64,000 bases of DNA from Anadara kagoshimensis (lineage: Eukaryota; Mollusca; Bivalvia; Arcoida; Arcidae), in the NCBI GenBank assembly GCA_021292105.1, contig CM037857.1, forward strand, positions 43,951,464 through 44,015,463, read 5' to 3'. This document shows, one piece after another, positions 44,626 to 55,457 of the stretch. Position numbers and translations under genes: made by a program. The notes under the pieces are model-generated. The model had not been told where the DNA came from, searched no databases, and worked only from the letters and a program-made list of their open reading frames with translations. The stretch's first letter is position 1, and each line of letters begins with the position of its first letter.

Positions 44626-46940
44626 CAAGAGGTAACCATTTCCATATTTACAATCTACGCATGCCACATAAATTAAACATTAAATACAATACATCATACA
44701 ATAACAAACAAATACAAAGGTATAATTCTTATAATATATATATATATAGTATAATAACTAAAAAACTATTAATATTCAAGTTGGGCTTCCTTCAGAAATT
44801 TAATTAGATTAAGTAGTTTCTTTCTATTTTTAGACTTAAACAATGCCGAAAATTTGTAAGTGTTTGCATTCTTCCAGTAACTAACATCAATATATTTAAT
44901 ACGTAAATGCCTGAACTTACAACATTCAAAAAGTAAAAGGAAATTCATCACCAATTTTACCATCACAACATTTAGTACATAATCGTTCATTTCTAGAGAC
45001 ATTGGTCCACCGACCTGTTTCAATAGGAAGTCTATGATTACCTGTTCTGAATTTTGTTAGGATTAGTCTTTGTGTATTTGGAAGTATATTCAGATAATTT
45101 TCTAAACAAAACTCTGTTTTAAATATTCGATAAGAAACGGTTTTTGGTGAATTAAATATATCTTGGTCCCATTTTTGAATAAATTGATCCTCAAGTTTCC
45201 TTTCAACTGCTTTAATTATCCATTGGTTGCTTAAGAATTGTCCCTGAGTGTCCCAAATGTTGCTAAAACCAAGAGAATCAAAAATAGACTTTATCTTATC
45301 AATCCATGGCACTTTTTTCCCATCTTGGAACATTTTAAACATAAGGTTATAAAAAATATAAGAAAATTTGTCTGGTTCATTTACTATTCTACACCAAAAA
45401 GATATCATTCTTTTACATATTATAATATTTAAAGGGAAGCGACCGAGAGTTCTCCATATACCATACAGTTAGGAGTAGACTTGCGTAACTTTAAAACCTT
45501 CTTACAGAATTTCAAGTGTATATTTTCAAAAATAGATATATTTTCAAATCCCCAAACTTCGCTACCGTAGGTCAAAATAGGAACAATCATTTTATCGAAT
45601 AAATTCAACTGACATTTAACAGATAAGTTTAAATTAGTAATCTTTTTATATACACCAAAAAGGGCTCTAGAAGCTTGTTCTACTAATTTTTTTCTAGCTT
45701 TGAAAAACTTCCCATTTTTACTAAAAATAATTCCTAAATAACCGTAGTGGTCCACGAATTCTAGGGGAGTATCTTTATATTTTAAAACTGAGGAATGTTT
45801 TGCTCTACCCCTTGAAAATACCATTATTTTAGTCTTCTTGATATTTACATCTAATTTCCAATGATCACAATAAAATGCAAAGTTATCAAGAGCTTCCTGC
45901 ATTGAAGTTATATCTTCTGCAAATATTAAAGTATCATCAGCATACAATAAGAGAAAAATTTTGAAATAGAGTCTCAATTGATCATTACATTTACTGGATA
46001 TACTTGATAGACCTTTAACATTTTCTTGTACAAAGAACTCTTCCAAATCATTCAAAACAAAGAAAATAGAAATGGTGATAAATTTTCACCCTGCCTCACA
46101 CCAACATTACACATAAAATATTCAGATTTTTGTTCTCCAATCATAACACATGATTTGATAGATTTATACATATTTTTAATAATATCAAAACATTTACCAT
46201 TTATTAAATATTTCTGTAATTTGATCCATAACCCCCCTCTCCAAACAGAATCAAAAGCTTTGCGAAAATCAATAAATGTGCAGAACAATTTCTTTTTATC
46301 AGCAAACAACAATTCAATCAAGCAATGTAAAATAAATATATTATCCGATGTAGAGTATGATTTTCTAAAACCAGCTTGAACTTTTGTGATTAAGTCTACC
46401 TTTTCAGCATAATCGTTAAGTCGTTTATTAATAATCCCTGTAAATACCTTCCCAAAACAACTCACTAGGGTTATTGCTCTATAGTTATCCGGGTCTGCTT
46501 TATCCCCTTTATTTTTATAGACAGGCTTAATGACACCTACCAGCCACTCTTCAGGAATTATTCCAGTGTCAAAAACTAAATTGAAAAGTTTGGTATATAT
46601 TGGTAACATTAAATGTAATGTCGATTTAAGATATTCATTAATAATGCCATCTTGTGCACACGATTTATCATTTTTTAAATTATTAACAATATAAACAATT
46701 TCAGATTCTTTAATTGGACTATTTATTTCAAAGTTATAAGTACTGTTAGGAAACACATCAAAGTTGGGTTCTTGAAGACGTTCATCTGTATCGTCTATTT
46801 CATTCATATTTTTGAAAAATTCATAAAAAATATTTAAATTCAAGTTGTTAACAATCAATTCTAAGCTTAAGATTTTCCCCAACTTAAATTTAAGAAATTT
46901 TGGCAATCTCTTATCATCAATTATCATTTTCGTCATGACC
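44626..46940 (-). mobile_element. 5'-truncated non-LTR retrotransposon (LINE B)
   Basis: Minus strand, a different LINE from A. Coding remnants span 44769-46936. The 3' UTR runs from about 44768 down to about 44630. The 5' end abuts half of a MITE (46990-47060). The first RT segment is preceded by no endonuclease. Confidence 0.88.
44769..46936 (-). pseudogene. LINE B reverse transcriptase, frameshifted
   Basis: Four overlapping frames in order: 46052-46936 (IVNNLKNDKSCAQDGIINEY, GVIKPVYKNKGDKADPDNYR, FIDFRKAFDSVWR, GVRQGENLSP), 45429-46055 (LLLYADDTLIFAED and downstream), 44926-45408 and 44769-45023 (RTGNHRLPIETGRW region and C-terminus). The RT catalytic YADD is present. Shifts occur at about 46053, 45420 and 44980-45020. 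Block order and the 'NYRAITLVSCFGKVF' motif are those of non-LTR RTs. It is not a functional gene as written. Confidence 0.9.
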
Positions 46941-46989
46941 TTGTAGCGATCGTCAAAATTACACCTTTAATTTTTGAGTATCTTCAATA

Positions 46990-47060
46990 AGATTTCAAAT
47001 TTGCCAGATTTAAGTTAAGGAAAGAAATTCTTAGTTAAGAAATGATTGTTAAATGTTCCA
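46990..47060. repeat. Half of a 'TTTCACAATCATTCCTTAAC'-family MITE
   Basis: 'gatttaagttaaggaaagaa' followed by 'cttagttaagaaatgattgt' is the right end of the family. The left half is missing, and LINE B lies immediately to the left. Confidence 0.6.
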
Positions 47061-47516
47061 TTATGGGACATGTTCAAAGCTATGAGTTAAATATTGTTCT
47101 ATCACTGCTTATTAAAATAAGATTTATTTTTCAAAAAAGTTAAATGTGCGTGTTTCAGGACTTCTGTTTGTTACCTGTAAGTAAGTGGGATAGTTAGGAC
47201 CCTTCGAAAGCAGTGAATCAAAGGAACCCATACAATTTGGCGTGTAAAGACGGGTTTTACCGTGCATTTGTCTTGTTTTTTTTTGTTTTAAATATCGCCA
47301 GCCACCCTATTTATTACAAGACATGTGTAAAAAATTATTTCGAAATTTCGAAAGAGAATTTCGTATATTTGCAAAAGTTATTTCTAATATTTACCATATA
47401 CAGGACCTAACACGCACAGTCTATAACAAAATACGAAACACTTATTGTCTGAGAGAAATTTTTTTACGATGCGCGGTCAGATAAAATTTTCAACGAGGAG
47501 ATCTGAAAAACCCATC
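47061..47516. other. Non-coding stretch between LINE remnants
   Basis: AT-rich. I see nothing in it beyond short chance frames. Confidence 0.5.
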
Positions 47517-47697
47517 CCAATATAAGAACAGGAGTCAAGAAGATAAAGTGAAGCTGGATTGACCACACACTCAGAAAATCTCCAAACATCACACGATAAA
47601 ATTTTGGGTGGAATCCACAAAGAAAGAGGAAGATCAAAGCAGGGTTGGCAAAGAACAGTAGCGGCAGAATAAAAAATAGGCGGCGATTTAATGGTTA

Positions 47698-47736
<39 letters not shown>

Positions 47737-47738
47737 AA
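47517..47738 (+). pseudogene. LINE C-terminal fragment with (AAAT)n tail
   Basis: The plus strand reads SWIDHTLRKSPNITR, a stop, then NFGWNPQRKRKIKAGLAKNS and SGR. This is a decayed form of the 'W-I-G-H-x-L-R-K ... N-I-T-R ... W-N-P-x-G-K-R-x-x-G-R-P' end common in invertebrate non-LTR retrotransposons. A (AAAT)n run at 47698-47738 follows and fits a LINE 3' tail. Only about 50 codons remain. Confidence 0.75.
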
Positions 47739-47915
47739 CAAACGGCACAAAATTGGTCCAAATCGAAAAATACTACTAATATGTTGGTCATATTATCTAC
47801 AGCGAATTATATGAACAAAGCGAAGCGAACAACATGCGGGAAGTTAAAGAAAATTAATTACTCTGGAAAAATGTAAAAGATTAATCATTAAATCAACGGT
47901 AGTAAATTCCACATA

Positions 47916-48100
47916 CAGTCCACCCTGTCTTAAAGGTCACCTCTATATACAGATCATCTGCTTATAAAGGCCAGTAGAATTGTATCCTAATTGTTCTCTT
48001 TTCATATTATTTGAACCTCTATACTATACAAAGGTCATCTGTCCATAAGGGCCACTGTTACTGGTTCCCTTAAGTGACCTTTATAGACAGGTTTGACTAT
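47916..48100. mobile_element. CAGTCAAACCTGTC-family inverted-repeat element, copy A
   Basis: It begins 'cagtccaccctgtcttaaag' and ends 'ctttatagacaggtttgact', forming terminal inverted repeats. Inside are 'ggtcacctctatatacagat', 'ggccagtagaattgtatcct' and 'tatttgaacctctatac' blocks. There is no coding capacity. Confidence 0.8.
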
Positions 48101-48378
48101 TTATAATTCGCCAGCAAAGTCGCTGATGATATCAATCAATTACATGTAGTCTATCCATATTGAACTATTTTATGGCACGAAATAAAAATTAGAGATTATG
48201 GTTTGTATAAGAATTTAATATATATACTATTATATATGGCTTTTTTCAATTTTTTTTAAGTGGACACTTTTGGTTTTTTTTTAAATACTTAAAACCGAAG
48301 AACGTTAACATGGTCTTATTTTTAAAACCGCATCGCCTTTCTTTTAGACAAAGGTTCATAAATAAAAAATAAAAAAAA

Positions 48379-48554
48379 CAAACTGTCTTAAAGGCCACCT
48401 CTATATAAGGACCACCTGCTTATAAAGGCCAGTAGAATTGTATCACAATTCTTCTTTGTTCATATTATTTGAACCTGTATATAAATACCACCTGTCTATA
48501 AAGGCCACTTTTACCGGTTCCCTTGGGTGGCATTTATAGACAGGTTTGACTGTA
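48379..48554. mobile_element. CAGTCAAACCTGTC-family inverted-repeat element, copy B
   Basis: 'caaactgtcttaaaggccac' at the left, 'tttatagacaggtttgactg' at the right. Closely similar to the copy 280 bp upstream. Confidence 0.8.
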
Positions 48555-48583
48555 TTTAAGGTAAAAAAAACCAGTTCCTTTTT

Positions 48584-48606
48584 CACACACACACACACAC
48601 ACACAC
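48584..48606. repeat. (AC)n microsatellite
   Basis: An 11-unit dinucleotide run. Confidence 0.95.
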
Positions 48607-49404
48607 TTTTTTTACACATGTACACATGTACAAGTTTTATAATTTTGCATTTCTATTTTTAAAAACTTACAATTTCTAACTTTGTGAAAAAATATCATAT
48701 CTAACTGCAACATATCGTTTGACAAATGTTAATTTCTTACAGAGATGTAATGGTTTTAATATTCAATAATTTGATGGATGGGTTTAACATATTCTACCCG
48801 AGGCTTTAGACAGCCATGTCCTTATTTTACCGTTAAACTGACCAGTGGAAGATTTATGTGATTGATAGTTTGACCAATGGCTATTTGAAAATCCTCTAGT
48901 TTCATGGCACGGTCACTTCTTCTACCGTTTTTGGACGAAAAGGAACCAACATGCAATTTAATTTTACAAAATTAGGAAACAACACAAACGTAAGTCAGTA
49001 ATTTTTAAAAATTTAATATAAGTTGATTGATCCTTTATTATAGAGCCTTTACTGATGTAATTTTATATTTCCACTTAGCGAAATACGACGGCATGGAAAA
49101 AAAGATTTTTTTTTTAAATTTAGATATTTTGATATTAAAAATCGTGTTGTCATTATTTCATTCCCTTAATATTCCGTCATTTCGCGTTGGTTCCTTTCTT
49201 TCGCACTTCACTTTCGCTGTTTTTCTCTGTTCTTTTCGCCTAGTAAAAATGCAAAAATTACAAAAATCGGTCACTATACAACAATTTATTGTTAAATGCA
49301 GTATCAATTTTTTCAGATAATGTTAAGTGCGTGTAGTTTATTACACAGAGATGTCAAGATGATTCGATTACATAATTTTACAGCACTAAACGGCATACAA
49401 ATAC
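48607..49404. other. Non-coding AT-rich stretch
   Basis: No gene is recognised. The frames at 49027-49520 are low-complexity (Phe/Leu/Ile) and partly run into the inverted-repeat element that follows. Confidence 0.5.
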
Positions 49405-49638
49405 TACGAAAGCTTGTTCGTGCCACTTTGTTATCTGATTTTTTTTCTCAAATCGTAGCTACGTTTTTTTTATTCGTAGCTACGATTTTTTATTCGTACG
49501 TACAATTTTTTTATTCGTAGGTACGATTTTTAAATCCGTAGGTACGATTTTTAAATTCGTATGTACGATTTTTAAATTCGTATGTACGATTTGAGAAAAA
49601 AAAATCAGATTACAAAGTGGCACGAACAAGCTTTCGTA
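49405..49638. mobile_element. Inverted-repeat transposon with 51-bp termini and 6-bp target duplication
   Basis: The left end 'tacgaaagcttgttcgtgcc' and the right end are complementary for about 51 bp with one mismatch and one length difference. AAATAC at 49399-49404 is repeated directly at 49639-49644, a target-site duplication. The interior is six or so tandem 20-21 bp units of the form 'attcgtaggtacgattttta'. There is no coding capacity. A 6-bp duplication is uncommon; as far as I know it is reported for IS3EU and Dada elements. Confidence 0.9.
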
Positions 49639-49984
49639 AAATACAGAATACAATTCCTCATCAGTAGTGCTTGGACCAAAATTCCGAAACCAAAAATTTT
49701 ACATGGGGTTGAATAGTATATCCAAAGAACCAAGATGTTGTACTTCAGAAATATGTCATTTCATTAAAATTGAAAAATAGTACATGACAATGTGTTTAAC
49801 TAAATTGAGCCAAGGAAATACTTTGCATAATTACCATTTCGATCAATTACATGTATATCAGTCTGTTCTTATATTTTCTGTGGAATGATTTGCCATGTGC
49901 AAGATTCCATAGTGCCCGACTAGATGAACATATCCAATCAAACCGGAGTTGGGACGAGTTTTTTTTTTTGTTAACGTTCTTGTT

Positions 49985-50440
49985 CGTCTGTCATGTGCTG
50001 ATTTTGAATTTCTATTAAAATAATGCATTCAGTTGTCATCTGCTGATTTTGAATTTCTATTAAAATAATGTATTCAGTTGTCATGTGCTGATTTGGAATT
50101 TCTATTAAAATAATGCATTCAGTTGTCATGTGCTGATTTGGAATTTCTATTAAAATAATGCATTCAGTTGTCATCTGCTGATTTTGAATTTCTATTAAAA
50201 TAATGTATTCAGTTGTCATGTGCTGATTTGGAATTTCTATTAAAATAATGTATTCAGTTGTCATGTGCTGATTTGGAATTTCTATTAAAATAATGCATTC
50301 AGTTGTCATTTGCTGATTTGGAATTTCTATTAAAATAATGCATTCAGTTGTCATGTGCTGATTTTGAATGCATTTAAAATAATGTATTCAGTTGTCATGT
50401 GCTGATTTTGAATGCATTATTTTAATAGAAATTCATAATT
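49985..50440. repeat. 45-bp tandem array (about nine units) ending in an inverted unit
   Basis: The unit is 'ttgtcatgtgctgatttgga' followed by 'atttctattaaaataatgca' and 'ttcag'. Because 45 is a multiple of three, the minus strand stays open for 127 codons of a repeated 15-mer, which is an artefact. The last unit is followed by its complement ('tgaatgcattattttaatag'), so the array sits between inverted ends. Monomers occur at 32.8-33.3 kb. Confidence 0.93.
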
Positions 50441-51699
50441 AACACAGCTTATTTAAGTACACATTTTGATCAACAGTTTTAATTAAAAGTGTTTTGAATA
50501 CAAATTAGAAATACAAAAATTTACTACAATATCTACCCACATCATTCTAAGTTCTTGAAAGTAATTTAGGCGGGGCATATCTATATCACAATCTGTATGG
50601 TTGGATCATCTCACCTCATACCCTATACTAATTGCGGGCCCTGTCAACATTATACATGTATACTGGATAGGGCTTTTAGCAAACGAAACACAAACTTTGA
50701 TGTTTGTAGTGTGATTATAGTTTGAATTTGAAATGACAAAGCTATTTTTGTCAAGGGTTGGATTTAAGACTTATTCAATCAAAAACAAAAATGCTAATCC
50801 ATGTCCAAATCGCAATCCAAAAGCAAAGTAAAACCTTGAAACTGGCAAGTTCAGTTAAGCACATGAACTTCTACTAAGGAAGTGGGACTGGGTGCTCCGG
50901 AAGGGTAAGCACCTCCAAAATGACTAGCTACACCTGCCTTTTGTGTATTCAAAATTTAGAATGAAAAGAACATGGAGCTATAGGCCGTCAAATATATTCA
51001 TAGAAATTTTGAATACAGAGACATCAAACTTATAAACAATATCGTGATGACGGTCATAAAACTTTTTGAGGTCCTTGATAAGCCCACGCCTGCAATATCG
51101 TTGCGTCAACAATTTATTTGTAAACAGCTTGCTTCGTTGTAAAAAGTTCCCGTTATGGGAACAAACTAACAAAGTGTATTAATTCTGAAACAAATGCACC
51201 ATAAAGGTATATTTTGTATAAAAAAGGAAAGTTTACAATAAAGAAATTGAAGTCATCACGTTTACTTTTAGTATCATACAGCATCAATTGTAGCTATTCA
51301 TTGGCGACATAATTGAGGTATAAGTCAAAATATGCAGTAAAGGTATCCGTCGTATCTCGTATCTCACTCGGATAGATGCAAATCACATAGTCTCAAACTT
51401 TAGGATTATTAAGAGATAGAACGTCATCTATTTATTTGTATCTGAAGTTGAATATTTGGCGACAGTCTTCTCTCTAGATTTGACAAGGTTCTTCCTGAAT
51501 TCTGCTCTTTACGAATAAAGAAACAAATTAACAAGCAATGGTGCTCAGATTGTGTACATTGGTATACCGATTGTTTGTTGGAAAATAATAAATTGAAAGC
51601 AGTAACAAAAAAAGATTAGACGATACCTTCACTTGTAAACAACTAGCAGACTAACGATTCAAGGGCTTTAATGTCTGATTAGGTTTAAGTCGAGACCGA
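50441..51699. other. Non-coding region upstream of GT31 gene B
   Basis: No gene. 50755-50935 resembles 25800-25935 ('tgctccggaagggta'). 51220-51310 resembles 37437-37500 ('ttgaagtcatcac' then 'attggcg'). Both are dispersed repeats. Confidence 0.5.
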
Positions 51700-51708
51700 T
51701 ATATAAGG
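51700..51708 (+). promoter_or_regulatory. TATA box candidate for the second GT31 gene
   Basis: TATATAAGG is followed by 'ggagggggtata'. A start about 30 bp downstream would give a short 5' UTR exon; a GTAACA donor at 51809 and the pyrimidine-rich acceptor ending at 51963 could remove the (TTTA)n run. Confidence 0.35.
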
Positions 51709-51845
51709 GGAGGGGGTATAGTAGTGTTTATAAATACGAAGTCGCTTTATGTCATTTACGTCATCTAAACTAACGGATTTTGTATTGCACGAGCTAAGCG
51801 GTTTCAACGTAACATGGAGGGGTTATACAAATGTACAGAGAAATA

Positions 51846-51950
51846 TTTATTTATTTATTTATTTATTTTATTTTATTTCATTTTTATTTATTTATTTTAT
51901 TTTATTTTATTTTATTTTATTTTATTTTATTTTATTTATTTTTTTTCTTT
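51846..51950. repeat. (TTTA)n/(TTTTA)n microsatellite serving as a polypyrimidine tract
   Basis: About 100 bases of TTTA, TTTTA and T-rich sequence directly before the 'ttttaattag' acceptor of the GT31 gene B exon. Confidence 0.93.
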
Positions 51951-52007
51951 TTCTTTTAATTAGGATCAGAAAGCTGGGATTTACTGAAAATTAAAAGAAA
52001 GGAAAAC

Positions 52008-53291
52008 ATGACCCCTTATACTCTACACCTTGGAATCAGGAAGAAACAGTTACTTTTTGTGATATTTCTACTAATTTTGGTGATCTTTACTCTCATCCTA
52101 CATGCAAACAACGCCCCCCAATCCTTCCGTGATACACTTATAGTGCAGAACGTCATCGACAACAGGAGACAGGATGTCGTCCCCAACGATGTCGTCGGTG
52201 ATAATATTTTAAACAGGTTAAACAAAAGAAATATAGAAGAAGAAAAATCAAACTACGATAACGACGACGACGAAGAAGACGACGGCGAAGAGGAGGAAGA
52301 AAAATTACAAGAGATATCGTTTGAGGAATTTACGTATCCGCTCGAAGCTGACATAAGGAAATTGATAGAACAAGTAAAGCATAAAGGATACGCAGATTAT
52401 AATCCCATCAATGTTTATTCATATGAGACAGTTCTATCGCCTGAACAAACATGTGTCGGATCGAAAGTTCACTTCATCATTATGATAAAATCGGCTATTG
52501 GAAACATAGAAAGACGAAAAGTAATACGCGACACCTGGGGGTCGATAAAAAAAGTCGGTGCAAAACAAATAAAATATGTCTTCACGCTCGGAATATCGCC
52601 AAAAAATTCTTCGATTCAGTCTTTCGTTGACGAAGAAAACAACACTTACAACGACATTATACAATATAATTTTGTCGACGCATATTATAACAATACACTT
52701 AAAACGACAGGTGCACTGAACTGGGTCACGAAATTCTGCTCACGAGCTGACTTCGTTATGTTGGTCGACGACGATTATTTTGTCGCTGTCGATTCATTGG
52801 TGTTTTATGTGCAAAAGATTTTAACGTCAGAACACAAAGAATATTTATTTATGGGACATGCTGCAGGAAATGTTAGCCCAGTTCGAAGCAAACATGGCGA
52901 ATTCGCAAAATGGTATGTTTCAGTCCGCGAATACCCGTATGACAGATACCCGCCATTCGTAAATGCTGGAGCGATGCTAATGACACTTTCCTTTGCACAA
53001 GATTTACAGATTGGAATCCAATTTACGAAACGATTCAGATTTGATGATGTATTTATTGGTATTGTGTTGTACAAAATGAAATCAAATATGTATTTTCAGA
53101 AGAAATTTTATGCTGCAAAATGTGAACATGACCATAAATGTTTTAGAAAAGTTCTTGCCACGCACGGATACGGCGATATTGAAGAAATGAAAATGGCATG
53201 GGAGAGGCATATAGAATTGTTTACACAAAGATTAGAGAAGTTTTCTAACAGCATTCGGCCTATTCAACCATATCAATTCCCTCTACCATGA
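52008..53291 (+). CDS. Brainiac-like beta-1,3-glycosyltransferase (GT31), gene B
   Basis: A type II Golgi enzyme, paralogue of the gene at 34083. 427 residues: anchor at about 15-31 (LLFVIFLLILVIFTLIL), then a stem with an unusually acidic run (DDDEEDDGEEEEE, about 86-98), then the catalytic domain with KSAIGNIERRKVIRDTWG, FVDAYYNNTLKT, VMLVDDDYFV (DDD at 254-256), AKWYVSVREYPYDRYPPF, NAGAMLM and FRFDDVFIGIVLYK. These blocks match Drosophila brainiac very closely, more so than vertebrate B3GALTs. The ATG follows a TTTTAATTAG acceptor (51963), so a 5' UTR intron is likely, as in gene A. The coding region has no intron. AATAAA at 53300-53305 is only 9 bp past the TGA. Sugar specificity is not deducible. 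Confidence 0.94.
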   Translation: MTPYTLHLGIRKKQLLFVIFLLILVIFTLILHANNAPQSFRDTLIVQNVIDNRRQDVVPNDVVGDNILNRLNKRNIEEEKSNYDNDDDEEDDGEEEEEKLQEISFEEFTYPLEADIRKLIEQVKHKGYADYNPINVYSYETVLSPEQTCVGSKVHFIIMIKSAIGNIERRKVIRDTWGSIKKVGAKQIKYVFTLGISPKNSSIQSFVDEENNTYNDIIQYNFVDAYYNNTLKTTGALNWVTKFCSRADFVMLVDDDYFVAVDSLVFYVQKILTSEHKEYLFMGHAAGNVSPVRSKHGEFAKWYVSVREYPYDRYPPFVNAGAMLMTLSFAQDLQIGIQFTKRFRFDDVFIGIVLYKMKSNMYFQKKFYAAKCEHDHKCFRKVLATHGYGDIEEMKMAWERHIELFTQRLEKFSNSIRPIQPYQFPLP

Positions 53292-53299
53292 ATAATTAC

Positions 53300-53305
53300 A
53301 ATAAA
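53300..53305 (+). terminator. Polyadenylation signal candidate of GT31 gene B
   Basis: AATAAA nine bases after the stop codon. If used, the 3' UTR would be under 40 bases, unusually short. Further signals downstream were not identified. Confidence 0.35.
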
Positions 53306-54028
53306 AATAAGAATGTGAATCAATTCCGACTTGTTTTACTTCATCAGTTTTTAACCAATTTAGTAAAAGTGCTCGCTTCATTTTGCACATCTTGATTTTA
53401 AAACCCTACAAGGACATTTGCCTCCCTTTACACCCTTCAGCACAAAACATGACCCAAATCGAATACATTCGATAATTCTTGTGCTCAGCTCATAAAGAAC
53501 TCAGAAGTAGGGGTTGTATTAAGGTCTAATGTTTCAAACAGCCCTGCGGGGAGTACACGGATAAAACCCCGCTGACAACTCGCACTGACCGCGAGTTGAA
53601 GCAATGCGCGACAGGCATCTCGTAGGTCATTCGGCTACCACGGTCGATTATTTTTATTCTTGGGAAAACCAACCCCAGGGTCGATTATTTCTATTCTTGG
53701 GAAAACCAACCCAAGAAATACATTTTCGTAAACCAAAGCATCAAAGCTATTGCAACCCATTTATTAATTTAGTTTCCTTCGAGACCAATACTAGTGCAGT
53801 CAAACATGCCTTAAAGTCCATCATGCTTACAAAGACCAGAAACATTTTATCCCAATTGCTTTTGAAAATCTCTATAAAGACTACCTGGTCATAAAGGACA
53901 TGTTACTGGTTCTCTTGGTGGCCTTGTTTGGCATGTTTGACTGGATTGGATTATCGGCATTCTCCCTTAATCGCAAAGTACCGAATCCAAAGCTAAGTTG
54001 CAATAAGTATACAGCACCACTAATTAAG
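53306..54028. other. Non-coding with a decayed CAGTCA-family copy
   Basis: 53798-53943 starts 'cagtcaaacatgccttaaag' and ends 'ggcatgtttgactg', so it is a member of the CAGTCAAACCTGTC family. 53640-53720 is a short tandem duplication around 'ttcttgggaaaaccaaccc'. No gene. Confidence 0.6.
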
Positions 54029-54293
54029 CTCAGCTGGTTAAGTTTTCATTTCGTAAATTGGAGGTCATGGCCGGGTTCTAACCCCGGTCGGGATCTGACA
54101 AAGACACAAAATAGGATGCGACTGTTATTTCGCCTAGCACTCGTCATTTAGAAATGAGATTAAAAGTGGATGCCCCATGTCACGGCAGGCTTGTCATGTT
54201 AAGAACCCTACCTGCAAATATCGGTCACATCGCCAATAACTGGTGACATCTGGATATAAGTGAAATATTGTCGACTGAGACGTAAAAGCACCT
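54029..54293 (+). repeat. tRNA-derived SINE, copy 7 (diverged, plus strand)
   Basis: Partial A box 'agctcagctggttaag', B box 'gggttctaacccc' and the body motif 'ggatataagtgaaatattgt' occur in order. About a quarter of positions differ from the 22.4 kb copy. Confidence 0.75.
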
Positions 54294-55185
54294 TTATATG
54301 TAGACCAAATGTCCATTAAGACAAGTATTCTTAAGGTCTTTTACTTCACAGTTCAACCAAAAAGAACCTCTATATAAAGAGTACAAATCCATTAAGACCT
54401 TTGGTTTACAAAAATATATTTCTGGGGTTGGTTGGCTACAGTGTTTCAAAACTCCCCGTATTTTATACTTTAACCAAAAAAACCTCTATATACAGACCAC
54501 AAATCCATTCAGGTGTTTGGTTTACAATTTTTTCTGGGATTGGTTCGCTCTAGTGTTTTAAAGTCCCTTTGCTTCTTGTTTCAATCAAAGAGAACATCTA
54601 TGTTAAGAGCACGTGTCCATTAAGGATATTATTTTAACAAAAAGAACCTTCTATGTTTAGGTCACCTGTACATTAAGACCATTAAGGTCCTCTTAATTCA
54701 TATTTCAAGCAAAAGAATTCTCTATGTTAAGGCCATCTGTCCATTGAGACCATTCTTTAAGGTAAGCTTACTTCATATTTCAAGTAAAAGAACCTCGATG
54801 TTAAAGTCACCTGTCCATTAAGACCATTGTTTAAGGTCCTCTTACTTCATACTTCAAGCAAAAGAACCTCGATGTTAAGGTCACCTTCCATTAAGACCAT
54901 TGTTTAAGGTCCTCTGACTTCATATTTTAAGCAGAACAACCTCTATGTTAAAGTCACCTGTCCAATAAGACCATTCTTTTTTTAAAGCCCTCTTACTTCA
55001 TATTTCAAGCAAAAGAACCCTCTGTATTGAGGTCACTTGTTCATTAAGACCCGTGTTTTAAGGTCATTTTGTTCACATTTCAGCCAAAATGATTCTATAA
55101 AAGAACATGGGTCTTCCATCAAGACCAGTATTTTCAACCAAAAAGGACCTCTATTTAAAGACTACCTCTCAATAATGTCCATGGA
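54294..55185. repeat. Tandem array of about 74-bp units related to the CAGTCA family
   Basis: About ten to twelve imperfect units run head to tail, each with 'aaaagaacctc', 'atgttaaggtcacctgtcca', 'ttaagaccatt' and 'cttacttcatatttcaagc'. The best-preserved ones lie at about 54710-55075. The 'ggtcacctgtcca' core is that of the inverted-repeat elements at 47.9 and 56.3 kb, so the array probably grew from an internal unit of such an element. Confidence 0.85.
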
Positions 55186-55457
55186 TGTATTTTATATAAA
55201 TATTTTACTGTAAGTTATAAGATATAAGTTATAAAAGTATACTGTCAACCAATGATGATTGTATTCTTATCAGACACTGCCCACTACTAAAGTAATAGGC
55301 ATTTAAAACACCATTATGTCACTTTACTAAGACTACTAAATTTGAGTTGTGAATGAAGTTGAGGATTCATTTACTTCAATATATCACATCCAGTGGATGG
55401 TCATGGTGGAGAAACCTAGAGTGGCCAAAGAGAACCACGGACTACCATCAAGCAAAC
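55186..55457. other. Short non-coding stretch with SINE-2 fragment
   Basis: 'tggtggagaaacctagagtg' then 'ccaaagagaaccacggact' at 55403-55443 resembles the complement of the second SINE family's body. Nothing else is seen. Confidence 0.4.

Noticed and set aside
49971..50354. A 127-residue protein of 15-residue repeats
   Set aside because: It arises because the 45-bp DNA repeat is a multiple of three. There is no splice context, and the repeat has non-coding relatives.
54710..55075. A CRISPR array
   Set aside because: The 74-bp units are contiguous and diverged with no unique spacers, and the genome is eukaryotic.
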